A DNA stretch of 35,706 nucleotides, from assembly GCA_965369815.1 (NCBI GenBank), contig CBDUQS010000008.1, forward strand, positions 1-35,706. Reading direction: 5' to 3'. Shown piece after piece: positions 15,842 to 23,595 of the stretch; position 1 is the stretch's first letter, and the number at the start of each line of letters is the position of its first letter. The DNA is from DAOWGG01 sp965369815 (GTDB lineage: Bacteria > Patescibacteriota > Gracilibacteria > UM-FILTER-43-11). Under the pieces are notes generated by a model. That model was not told where the DNA came from. It saw only the letters and a program-made list of their open reading frames with translations, and did no database searches. Position numbers and translations under genes: made by a program.

Positions 15842-16526
15842 AAGTTCGTTCCACCTTAACAACTCGCCTATAGCCCAAATCTTTGGTTAGTTTAAGATGC
15901 CATTCATTGTCTAATAGCGTGGTGTTTTGGTCTTCGGGCACAATGCGATAGCGGAAGGGTACGGTTTGAGTTTCTATTGTGAGTGGAATTGTGATTGTGA
16001 TTGGTCCAGCGACATCATCATATTCTTCATTTGGGCACCCTCCACCAGTTGATTCATAGACTTCATCCTCAACAATCAAATTCCCTTTTAATGAATCCTC
16101 ACAATGATTCCATTCTACAAAAACGTCTCCATCAAACGTATATTCAATGTCATTTTGTTCTAAATCTACCATTCCTTCGATCTCCTCTACCTCTTGAGTG
16201 ATGGATAATTCGATACTGGGGTCTATTGAAGTATTTGAAGTAGGATTTATCTCTAAATAGTTCGCGTAACTTTCTAAATAATTCCGTGCGTTTAAAATGG
16301 CAATCGTATCTCTTTGAACCATGATATTGGCTCGTTGACGTAGTCCGAAAAAGAAGAAAACAGAGGTGAGAACGAAGCCGAGCATAACAGACCAGATTAA
16401 AATGCTACCTGTTGTATTCCCAATTGCTCCGCGGACGGAGTCTCGCTTCGCGATGATGGGGCCGAACTTCGTTTGTGGGGCCGAACTTCGTTCGTGGGTC
16501 AAATTGTAGATTGAATTCTGGTTCAT
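15828..16526 (-). CDS. PilX-like type IV pilus assembly protein
   Basis: A 232-residue protein with one hydrophobic segment (GSILIWSVMLGFVLTSVFFFFGL, about residues 41-63), then RANIMVQRDTIAILNARNYLESYANYLE, which matches the shape of PilX-type minor pilins. The rest is an acidic beta-rich extracytoplasmic domain. It is third in pilV-pilW-pilX order; its ATG is one base after the pilW-like stop. The N-terminal ~40 residues are encoded partly by a 19-bp tandem repeat and look unusual for a leader. There is no prepilin G-F-x-x-x-E motif, as in several PilX proteins. The 3' end overlaps the neighbouring gene by 14 bp. Confidence 0.7.
   Translation of the reverse strand: MNQNSIYNLTHERSSAPQTKFGPIIAKRDSVRGAIGNTTGSILIWSVMLGFVLTSVFFFFGLRQRANIMVQRDTIAILNARNYLESYANYLEINPTSNTSIDPSIELSITQEVEEIEGMVDLEQNDIEYTFDGDVFVEWNHCEDSLKGNLIVEDEVYESTGGGCPNEEYDDVAGPITITIPLTIETQTVPFRYRIVPEDQNTTLLDNEWHLKLTKDLGYRRVVKVERTFNER
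16457..16500. repeat. 19-bp tandem repeat inside the pilX-like gene
   Basis: TGGGGCCGAACTTCGTTTG (16457-16475) is followed by the same unit with one change (16476-16494) and a partial third. It encodes part of the N-terminal extension of the pilX-like protein. The unit contains AACTTCG, the heptamer repeated at 18509-18536. Confidence 0.75.
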
Positions 16527-16527
16527 G

Positions 16528-18630
16528 TTATGGGGTTGGGATGGCGGCGTTAAGTTTGTAGGTTTGAATGGTTACATCGTCGACTTTGGCATTGAGAGTT
16601 AGCTCCAGAATTTTCCCTGAGTTTAACGTTTCGAATATGAGTGGAGCTAAAGGAGTACCATTGGAGTCTTCTGTGGCTAGTTCGAAGTCGCTGAGGTAGT
16701 CGAAGGTGGTGAAAATTTCATTAATAGGTTTTAGTAATTTTGAATTTGTTCCATCTAATTTAATTACTTCATTATTTCCGGAATTGGCAACATAGGCACT
16801 ACTAACTCCCGTTGGGAAATTAATGGATGGATAAGTAGATTGATCCATAATTACCTCAATTACATCTTCTTCCGTTCCAATTTTTCCATCACCAATACGC
16901 TTTGTATTGTAGCTTGTGTTTACGGGGCTACGTGTTACCACATCGTAAGTTTTTATTTCGAAAGTTTGAAAGCCAGGTCCAATTTTATCTGCTTGGATTC
17001 CGCTGATATCGATTTCAATATGTATAACATCGCGATTGGATAAGTAGATACCCTCTCCATTTGGAGTTCCTGATAGTGATTGGCCATTTACTGCTATTTT
17101 GTGCCTATAGTTGTCTGGCTCCCCACCATCACTTGGGTCGGCTTTACAATTTTCACGTGATGGGCTTCCAGTGATTGTATATACATTGGATCCAATGACT
17201 AATTTGTCATCAGCAATTAATCCCATTGTTGATATGTTTTCAGTCACATATAAAATGTTTCCACTACTCTCACAGTTTTTATTTGAATCTGAATAGACAC
17301 TTAATGTGTTTGGATTTTGAAAAGTTTTTGTCCCAGGGTTGTAATGACCATCCTCACCAATTAAATTATTTTCAACGGTATTATCAGCATCATAAGTGCC
17401 TCCATTTTCCCAGCTAGCATTTTCAAAAACAATTTTGCTTAACTTATAATTACCTCCTGGTGAAAAATCAAACACTAAATTTGAAGGAATGCCTGGATCA
17501 CTCATTTTAAGTACACGATTATTTCCACTATCGGCGATGTAAAGCTCATCTCCTGCTTGGTTTACGAAAAGGCCTGTGGGCAGATTGAGTTTGCAGAATT
17601 TAGCAGTAAGCTCATAGTCGGGAGTAAGGCTATCGCAGTCTTCATTGTCACCTTCGCCAGCAATGGTTGTTACCTGAAAGACCCCTGATGAAAGATTTAT
17701 TTTTTTAACCTTATGGCTGAAAGTCTCTGAGAAAAAAAGCCATTCTGTTGTACCATCGTTATAGTAAGCGAGACCTGTCGGATATTGAACGGGTTGGGCG
17801 ATTGCAAGAATAGTTTGATCACTGATTTTGTATCGGATGATTCGATTGTTCTCTGAGTCAGAAATGTATAAATATTCTTCATTATCATCTATTTCAATGT
17901 CAGTTGGTGAACGAAGTTCGTTACTTAAATTGAGATCAGTGCAATTCATGTCTTTATCACAGTCCATCACTGTATTTTGATGAGGGACAACAATGTAATA
18001 ATTTTTATTGTCTGTACCTTCACCTAGAAATACCTTTTTTTTTGTAAAGCCAGCAAAATTATTAGTTCCAAAATTCTTTCCTCCAGTTCCAGTTATTGCT
18101 TCTCGAATCCACCCCTCACCTGAATTGCTATAAAGGTGACTTCCTGCTCCTGGATCCATAATTTTATTAAAAACAAATAAGTCCTTAAAAGCTAAATAGG
18201 TTTCATTGCCTGATGGCTCTTTTAAATCTCTTGTGGTGGTGCCGATATAGCTAAATGGCAATTGATTCTTTGTGTTTTTGTTGATGCTGAGCATCCAATC
18301 GGCTCCATTGTCGACAAGAGTTTGAAGGGTAGTGAATTTATCTCGAACAATCTCGTTTACGGCGAATTGACGGGCGGTGGTGCCGGCTCGGTTTTGGGCT
18401 CTAAACATGGCGCTGAATGTGGAAGAGAAAAAAGTACTAATTCCTATCATTAAAATCCCTGTGATAGCGACGGAAACCATGAGTTCTACCAAAGTAAAAC
18501 CCCTTTTAAACTTCGAACTTCGAACTTCGAACTTCGCATCTTTGATAATAAGAGGATTGATTGAAACCACGATTTTTCGAATCGGTTTTTTTTGGGTTTG
18601 TCGTTGTTTTTTGAAAAAGCTAAATTTCAT
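16528..18630 (-). CDS. PilW-like prepilin fused to NHL beta-propeller repeats
   Basis: A 700-residue prepilin-type protein. The class III leader motif is RGFTLVELMVSVAITGILMIG at about residues 43-63, preceded by an unusually long basic leader of ~43 residues partly encoded by a heptamer repeat. Residues about 75-110 look like a PilW/PilJ minor pilin. From about 235 there are NHL-type blades: SPTDIEIDDNEEYLYISDSE, YIADSGNNRVLKM, AYVANSGNNEVIKLDG, with YPTGLAYYN and LPTGLFVN between them. Many Asp/Asn residues could bind calcium. NHL propellers usually bind proteins or glycans, so a tip adhesin is plausible. The start overlaps the pilV stop as TAATG, indicating translational coupling. Confidence 0.85.
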   Translation of the reverse strand: MKFSFFKKQRQTQKKPIRKIVVSINPLIIKDAKFEVRSSKFKRGFTLVELMVSVAITGILMIGISTFFSSTFSAMFRAQNRAGTTARQFAVNEIVRDKFTTLQTLVDNGADWMLSINKNTKNQLPFSYIGTTTRDLKEPSGNETYLAFKDLFVFNKIMDPGAGSHLYSNSGEGWIREAITGTGGKNFGTNNFAGFTKKKVFLGEGTDNKNYYIVVPHQNTVMDCDKDMNCTDLNLSNELRSPTDIEIDDNEEYLYISDSENNRIIRYKISDQTILAIAQPVQYPTGLAYYNDGTTEWLFFSETFSHKVKKINLSSGVFQVTTIAGEGDNEDCDSLTPDYELTAKFCKLNLPTGLFVNQAGDELYIADSGNNRVLKMSDPGIPSNLVFDFSPGGNYKLSKIVFENASWENGGTYDADNTVENNLIGEDGHYNPGTKTFQNPNTLSVYSDSNKNCESSGNILYVTENISTMGLIADDKLVIGSNVYTITGSPSRENCKADPSDGGEPDNYRHKIAVNGQSLSGTPNGEGIYLSNRDVIHIEIDISGIQADKIGPGFQTFEIKTYDVVTRSPVNTSYNTKRIGDGKIGTEEDVIEVIMDQSTYPSINFPTGVSSAYVANSGNNEVIKLDGTNSKLLKPINEIFTTFDYLSDFELATEDSNGTPLAPLIFETLNSGKILELTLNAKVDDVTIQTYKLNAAIPTP
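18509..18536. repeat. Four perfect AACTTCG heptamers in coding sequence
   Basis: AACTTCG is repeated four times without error inside the leader of the pilW-like prepilin. Because 7 is prime to 3, the array codes a 7-residue cycle (FEVRSSK on the minus strand) and is translated at about residues 32-41. Confidence 0.9.
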
Positions 18631-19070
18631 TATTGAATGATTTGTTTAGCGGAAACAGAATGATTGCCAGTGCTATCTTCCCAATCTACAGTTACCGTTG
18701 CTAGAACGGCGTTGGTTAAGCTGTCGGAATTCCATGTAAAGTCGCGATAATATAGACTTAGGTTATCGATGTTTTCATCTGTATTTTTTTCAATACTATA
18801 GCTGTCAGGATTTCCAGAATTTCTTTTTATTCTGCACTGTTCATTTGGATCGATATCGCATTTTACCCCCCCTTGCCCAATGGCTTTTAATATCTGAATT
18901 CCCTGGTTTGCATAAAAATGAGCCTGAATTTCGTTGTTTTGACTGCTGAGCATTGCTAAATTACTGCTTTGTAGGCTAATGACGCCAAAAATGATGATTG
19001 TTAAGAAGGACATGGCGAAAATCAGCTCTATAAGCGAAAAACCAGCGTTTTTTGAATTTTGAATTTCCAT
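18630..19070 (-). CDS. PilV-like prepilin
   Basis: A 146-residue minor pilin. The leader is short (MEIQNSKNA), followed by the processing and methylation site GFSLIELIFAMSFLTIIIFG with Glu at the fifth position of the mature protein. Next comes QSSNLAMLSSQNNEIQAHFYANQGIQIL, typical of PilV/GspI-type pilins. A single disulfide is possible (CDIDPNEQC). It is the first gene of the minus-strand pilus group and shares its stop base with the pilW-like start. Divergent from pilB. Confidence 0.85.
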   Translation of the reverse strand: MEIQNSKNAGFSLIELIFAMSFLTIIIFGVISLQSSNLAMLSSQNNEIQAHFYANQGIQILKAIGQGGVKCDIDPNEQCRIKRNSGNPDSYSIEKNTDENIDNLSLYYRDFTWNSDSLTNAVLATVTVDWEDSTGNHSVSAKQIIQ

Positions 19071-19088
19071 TAGTTTTTGTTTGGGTCA

Positions 19089-19097
19089 ATTTTAGCA
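19089..19097 (-). promoter_or_regulatory. Extended -10 for the minus-strand pilus genes
   Basis: On the minus strand TGCTAAAAT (19097-19089) is an extended -10; the start would be near 19082, about 12 nt before the pilV ATG. No clear -35 is seen, so this is tentative. Confidence 0.35.
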
Positions 19098-19143
19098 TAA
19101 AAGGGCTCAGAAATGGAAATTTGTGTTTCAGAGGTAAGGGGGG

Positions 19144-19172
19144 TTGATTTTCTCTCTTAAATTTGGTATAAT
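19144..19172 (+). promoter_or_regulatory. pilB promoter
   Basis: TTGATT (19144-19149), 17 bp, then an extended -10 TGGTATAAT ending at 19172. Start near 19179, leaving a leader of about 42 nt before the pilB ATG. Same -35 and spacing as the VanW-gene promoter at 1287-1315. Confidence 0.7.
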
Positions 19173-19220
19173 ATATAGATTTAATTAATACGAGTGAGCT
19201 TAGGGCTTCTAAAAAAATAA

Positions 19221-20456
19221 ATGGCATTGCTGGATAACTTACAACAACAGGCAGAGGAAGGGCTTGATTTAAGTATCACGACTGAGGGGTTTGATGAAGA
19301 TAAAATTCCTGGATTGGTGGATGGGATTTTTACAGAAGCTCTTAGTAAGCGTGCGAGTGATATCCACTTTAAACCGCTAGACGATAAGTTTGTGGTTTAC
19401 TTTCGGATTGATGGGCAAATGCTTTTACATCAGGAATTTGAAAAAATATTTCATCATCCAATCATTGCTCGTATTAAAATTACCTCTGGGCTTAAAATTG
19501 ATGAACACCGATTGCCTCAAGATGGTAAAAGTAGTTTTATGTCTGAGGAAAAGGAGGTTGATTTGCGTGTTTCAGTGCTTCCAACCAGCTTTGGTGAAAA
19601 GGTAGTGATCCGTTTACTCGACAAAAGTCCTAGCTTGGTACAGCTCCGAGATCTTGGGATGCTCCCGAGTAGTCTTTTGAAAGTTGAAAAACATTTGCAG
19701 GCGACTTATGGAATGATTTTGGCAGTAGGTCCCACTGGTAGTGGTAAGTCTACTTCTCTTTTTTCTATGATTTCTACTTTTGATGCGACAGCCTATAACA
19801 TTTCTACTCTTGAAGATCCAATTGAGTATCAGATTCCTGACGTGACTCAAAGTCAGATCAATCCTGATATTGGCTTTGATTTTCCCGACGGAATTCGTTC
19901 TCTAGTTCGTCAGGATCCAGATATTATTATGGTAGGGGAAATTCGTGATCAAAAAACGGCTTCCTTGGCTATTGAATCGGCGTTGACGGGGCATTTGGTT
20001 TTTTCTACTTTGCATACGAATACGGCAGTAGGAACGATTCAGCGTTTGCTCAATATGGAAATTGATCGATTCTTAATTACGGCGGCGGTGAAGCTTATTA
20101 TTTCTCAGCGTCTGGTTCGTCAGGTTTGTAACTACTGTCGCGAGCAGTACCCAGTACCTAAAAAATATTACAAGCTTTTACGTGATGAGATTGGAACAAA
20201 TCCTGAAGATGATTTCTTTTATCAAGCTAAGGGTTGTGAACAGTGTAATAACACGGGATATAAAGGTCGTATTGGTCTTTTTGAGGTCCTTGAGATGTCA
20301 CCTGCTGTGGAAGAGCTGATTGTTGACAATGCTTCGCATCAGGAAATCGAGGCCAAGGCTGTTGAAGAAGGAATGATTCCGCTTAAAAAAGATGCTCTTT
20401 ATAAAGCTGTAACGGGGGATATTACCATTGAACAAGCGTTACAAATAATTACTTAA
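19221..20456 (+). CDS. pilB: Type IV pilus assembly ATPase PilB/GspE family
   Basis: A 411-residue cytoplasmic motor ATPase that powers pilin assembly. The N2 domain (ASDIHFKPLDDKFVVYFRIDG) is followed by Walker A GPTGSGKS (170-177), the Asp box (STLEDPIEYQIP), Walker B IIMVGEIRD (about 235) and the His box (TGHLVFSTLHTN). A tetracysteine zinc site lies at about 303 and 340 (CNYC, CEQC). It is shorter than the usual ~560 residues because the N-terminal MshEN-type domain is absent. Zinc site and EIRD favour PilB/GspE over PilT. It begins the plus-strand group pilB-prepilin-pilC. Confidence 0.93.
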   Translation: MALLDNLQQQAEEGLDLSITTEGFDEDKIPGLVDGIFTEALSKRASDIHFKPLDDKFVVYFRIDGQMLLHQEFEKIFHHPIIARIKITSGLKIDEHRLPQDGKSSFMSEEKEVDLRVSVLPTSFGEKVVIRLLDKSPSLVQLRDLGMLPSSLLKVEKHLQATYGMILAVGPTGSGKSTSLFSMISTFDATAYNISTLEDPIEYQIPDVTQSQINPDIGFDFPDGIRSLVRQDPDIIMVGEIRDQKTASLAIESALTGHLVFSTLHTNTAVGTIQRLLNMEIDRFLITAAVKLIISQRLVRQVCNYCREQYPVPKKYYKLLRDEIGTNPEDDFFYQAKGCEQCNNTGYKGRIGLFEVLEMSPAVEELIVDNASHQEIEAKAVEEGMIPLKKDALYKAVTGDITIEQALQIIT

Positions 20457-20465
20457 TAAAAAACC

Positions 20466-21164
20466 ATTAAACAAAATAAGCTAATAACATCGGGATTCTC
20501 TCTAGTGGAGATTTTGGTAGTGATTGCCATTGTGGCGGTTATGTCTGTTTCTTCTGTTGTGGGATTTGGTTATTTGGGAGACATTCTAAAAGTTCGTGAG
20601 GTGACTAGTTTTTTAAATGATTTGGTTAAACAGGAAGAATTAAAGGTTTTACGTGGAGATTTTGATAAGGCAGTGATGCATTTCTTGCCTAACTTTGTAG
20701 TCATTGAAGAAGGAAATGATCCAAGCGATTCATTGCTTTTAGGCTTAGGATCTAGTTGTACTGATGCATATGGTATTGATGGATATAGTATTGATTTTCA
20801 AAGTGGGAATTTAACTCAGAAAAATGGAGAAGGGGAAATTGTTGAGGTGAGCAGTGTTAGTGCTGATAGTGATTGTATTGCATTTAATGCCGCAGAAGAT
20901 ATTGAGTGGAATTATGAATTGATTAGTGATGATGTTACTTCCAATCGAATTCGCTTTATTCATTTCAATCTCTCGCGAGAGGATGTGACACATAATCCTA
21001 TCTTTATTGATACGGGAGCTAATTCCCGTATGGAAATATTAGCGCCCTATGGAAAGAAATATATTTATGAGAACTTGACTACTATGGTTCCTTCGGAATC
21101 CTTGACTTTGATAGTTAAGGGGGACGTTGATGGAAATTCTATAGATACTTTAATAATTAAATAA
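20466..21164 (+). CDS. Type IV prepilin with probable ATT start
   Basis: Reading upstream of GTG 20505 in the same frame gives KLITSGFSLVEILVVIAIVAVMSV, the full prepilin cleavage and methylation motif with Glu at position five. A start at GTG would remove the Gly-Phe cleavage site. The only candidates between the in-frame TAA at 20457 and the motif are ATT 20466 and ATA 20484, so I place the start at ATT 20466 (232 residues). That is 10 nt after the pilB stop. The mature part looks like a GspH/FimT-like pseudopilin with a beta-rich domain. Its stop shares a base with the pilC start (TAATG). The start is inferred; a sequence error upstream is the alternative. Confidence 0.75.
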   Translation: MKQNKLITSGFSLVEILVVIAIVAVMSVSSVVGFGYLGDILKVREVTSFLNDLVKQEELKVLRGDFDKAVMHFLPNFVVIEEGNDPSDSLLLGLGSSCTDAYGIDGYSIDFQSGNLTQKNGEGEIVEVSSVSADSDCIAFNAAEDIEWNYELISDDVTSNRIRFIHFNLSREDVTHNPIFIDTGANSRMEILAPYGKKYIYENLTTMVPSESLTLIVKGDVDGNSIDTLIIK

Positions 21165-22534
21165 TGAGTGCATTTGCTAAAAATCTTCGGCATGCATTTT
21201 CCGATCTCTGGCTAGAGATTGATCTCTTCTTTGGAAGATTTACTCATCATAAGCAAAAAATTGTTGTTCCACCTACTCCTGTAGAGCCTGTTGCTCCTGA
21301 GCCTGCTATTCCTGCAACTCCATCTGTCCCTACTGCTACAACCTCTATTTCGCCTGTTGTGCCCCCAGTGACTCCAGCAACTCCCAAAGCTTCGCCTATA
21401 ATTACTCCTCAGGTTGCTGAAAAAACAAAAGTTACTGGAAAGGTCGGTAAGGGGCTGAAGTTTGTTAATTTCTCTAATCGTGAACGTTTGTTTTTCTACG
21501 ATCAGATGGCGACATTAATTGGGTCGGGTGTGACTTTGATCGATTCGCTTTTGATTATGCAGGCGCAAACGAAAAACAAAACGATTAAAAGGCTATATGA
21601 TCAAATGATTCATCATATCAACGGAGGAATGAGTTTAGCTGAGTCTATGGCTGTTTTCCCACGTGCTTTTCCTCCAATGCAGTCGGCTCTTGTTGAGGCG
21701 GCAGAAAAAAGTGGAAATTTAAACGAGGTGATGTCTCAAATTGTAGAAGACTTAGAGGGGCATCAAGATTTTATGAGAAAAATTAAAGGAGCGATGTTTT
21801 ACCCAGTGATTTTAGTTGTTCTAGCGCTTTCAATGGTGGCGGGAATGATGATTTTTGTTATTCCAAAGGTTGCAGAGCTTTATGAACAATCCAATGCGAC
21901 CCTCCCTGCCTTAACTCAGATTGTTATTGATATCAGTGATGTGCTGTCCACTTATTATTTATTTATTTTTGGTGGATCTTTCGCTTTTGTCGTCATTCTC
22001 TTAATTTTGATTAATAAGACTATATTTGGGAAATTAATATGGGAAAAATTTGTTTCCAGTATCCCAGTCTTTGGTCGTATTTCAAAAGAACAAAACATCA
22101 TGGCTTTTGCTGCTAATTTAGGAATGCTTTTGCAGAGTGGCGTTTTGATCACTGAGGCGTTTGAGATTTCAGAAAGAACGATTGAAAATCTTCATTACCG
22201 TCGAGCGATTGCTGAAATTCGTCATGGCATTGTTTTGGGCAGAAGTGTGAGTGAGATGATGGGGTTGGAAGACATTAAGGCTCAAAAATTTAAAGAGCAC
22301 AAACTTTTCCCTTTGCAAGTAGCTCAGATGATTCATATTGGTGAGCTGACAGGAACTATCGCTAAAATGCTTGTTAAGATTCGTCAGAACTATCACAAGA
22401 GTATCGATTATACTTTGAAAAATATTTCGACCATGATTGAGCCGATTATGATTTTTATTGTGGCAATTTTGGTTGGATCCATACTACTCGCTGTGATGTT
22501 GCCGTTCTTTTATATAGGAACGACAATTAGTTAA
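21164..22534 (+). CDS. pilC: Type IV pilus inner-membrane protein PilC/GspF family
   Basis: A 456-residue platform protein. The first ~95 residues are an unusual cytoplasmic extension rich in Pro, Thr, Ala and Val (about 31-85). Two T2SSF domains follow: FYDQMATLIGSGVTLIDSLLIM, then the first membrane pair (FYPVILVVLALSMVAGMMIFVIPKVAELYEQ). The second copy has FAANLGMLLQSGVLITEAFEISE and ends in MIEPIMIFIVAILVGSILLAVMLPFFYI. Translationally coupled to the prepilin. The structured repeat copy B begins 7 bp after the stop. Confidence 0.93.
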   Translation: MSAFAKNLRHAFSDLWLEIDLFFGRFTHHKQKIVVPPTPVEPVAPEPAIPATPSVPTATTSISPVVPPVTPATPKASPIITPQVAEKTKVTGKVGKGLKFVNFSNRERLFFYDQMATLIGSGVTLIDSLLIMQAQTKNKTIKRLYDQMIHHINGGMSLAESMAVFPRAFPPMQSALVEAAEKSGNLNEVMSQIVEDLEGHQDFMRKIKGAMFYPVILVVLALSMVAGMMIFVIPKVAELYEQSNATLPALTQIVIDISDVLSTYYLFIFGGSFAFVVILLILINKTIFGKLIWEKFVSSIPVFGRISKEQNIMAFAANLGMLLQSGVLITEAFEISERTIENLHYRRAIAEIRHGIVLGRSVSEMMGLEDIKAQKFKEHKLFPLQVAQMIHIGELTGTIAKMLVKIRQNYHKSIDYTLKNISTMIEPIMIFIVAILVGSILLAVMLPFFYIGTTIS

Positions 22535-22540
22535 TACATT

Positions 22541-22808
22541 GCGGTAAAGACCGCGACTGACTTTTGCGTTGTGATGGTATTTTTACGCATTCTCTTTTTC
22601 TTTACTCACGCTTCTTAACTTTTTTGTTGGCAAAAAAGTAAGCAAAAAGCCACCAAGGGCTCCGCGAAACGTGTAAGCATCGTTGTACATTTAATCATCA
22701 TTTTCCACGTTCGCTCTGCCCCTGGACCCCGCATTGCCTTTAAAACTTTTGTCGTACATTCAAATAGTTTGGTGGCTGATGATTGCTCTCGATCTTCGGT
22801 GGTTTTTT
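22541..22808 (+). repeat. Structured intergenic repeat, copy B
   Basis: This is the second copy of the element at 1009-1271, same orientation and nearly the same length (268 versus 263 bp), again within 10 bp of the stop of a plus-strand gene. The first hairpin is GCGGT-AAAG-ACCGC (22541-22554). The second is ACTTTTTTG-TTGG-CAAAAAAGT (22618-22639), at the position where copy A has a GC-rich hairpin. It ends in GGTGGTTTTTT. It fills most of the 332-bp spacer; the rest holds a heptad array and the methyltransferase start. Confidence 0.8.
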
Positions 22809-22821
22809 AAACAAAAATAGG

Positions 22822-22849
22822 CTTAATTCTTAGTCCTTAATCCTTAATC
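22822..22849. repeat. Heptad array CTTAATN x4
   Basis: CTTAATT, CTTAGTC, CTTAATC, CTTAATC. Reverse-complemented it is the same array as 8279-8306 with two differences in 29 bases. It follows structured repeat B. Confidence 0.75.
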
Positions 22850-22866
22850 CTTTTTGAGGTATACTG

Positions 22867-23595
22867 GTGGCGTTATTTTTTAGTATGCGCAAAAAACACA
22901 CCCATGCAATTCGGGAGCAGGTTAAAAAAGTGTATTCAGCTATTGCAGGCGAGTTTGATCAAAGCCGTAAGGTTCAGTGGTCTGAATTTCAAGATTTTCT
23001 ACCCTTTATTAAAAAGCATTCAAAAGTGCTTGATCTTGGCTGTGGGAATGGTCGGTTTTATGAGCTTTTAAAAGATAAAGGTGTTGATTATTTAGGTGTC
23101 GATAATAACTCACATTTACTTGATAAGGCTCGTGAGAATTTTCCGAATACTGATTTTCAAATAGGGGATATGGCGGATTTAAATTTACCCGATGATACTT
23201 TCGATGCAATTATTTCTATTGCCGCCTTTCACCATCTCCCAGGCCGTCGCCTTCGACAAAAATCGGTTTCTGAAATGCATCGGGTTCTTAAAAAGGATGG
23301 GGTTTTGATTTTGACAGTTTGGAATTTGTTTCAATCAAAGTATTTTCTGGCGCTTTTAAAATCTATTTTTTCGTTTTTGATTCATTTTGGATTAAAATAT
23401 GCTTGGAATGATTTATGGATTAAGTGGGGAAAGCATCCTATAAAAAGGTATTATCATGCTTTCTTGCCCAATGAATTTTTTCATTATTTTAAAAATAAAA
23501 ATTGGGAAATTAAAGAATTTTATTTTGTAAAAAGAGGAAATAGGGTAACTTTTAAAAGATCTTTTAATTTATGTTTAATCGTAACTAAAAAGTGA
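22867..23595 (+). CDS. Class I SAM-dependent methyltransferase
   Basis: A 242-residue methyltransferase. Motif I is VLDLGCGNGRFYELL, followed by YLGVDNNSHLLDKA, GDMADLNLPDDTFDAII and AAFHHLPGRRLRQKSVSEMHRVLKKDGVLILTVWN. The last segment resembles Trm9/ABH8-like tRNA wobble-uridine methyltransferases, but the substrate is uncertain. GTG 22867 is preferred over ATG 22885 because GAGG lies 7 nt upstream, one of the few Shine-Dalgarno matches in the window. It ends with TGA, the only TGA stop seen, overlapping the next gene's start as GTGA. Confidence 0.82.
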   Translation: MALFFSMRKKHTHAIREQVKKVYSAIAGEFDQSRKVQWSEFQDFLPFIKKHSKVLDLGCGNGRFYELLKDKGVDYLGVDNNSHLLDKARENFPNTDFQIGDMADLNLPDDTFDAIISIAAFHHLPGRRLRQKSVSEMHRVLKKDGVLILTVWNLFQSKYFLALLKSIFSFLIHFGLKYAWNDLWIKWGKHPIKRYYHAFLPNEFFHYFKNKNWEIKEFYFVKRGNRVTFKRSFNLCLIVTKK

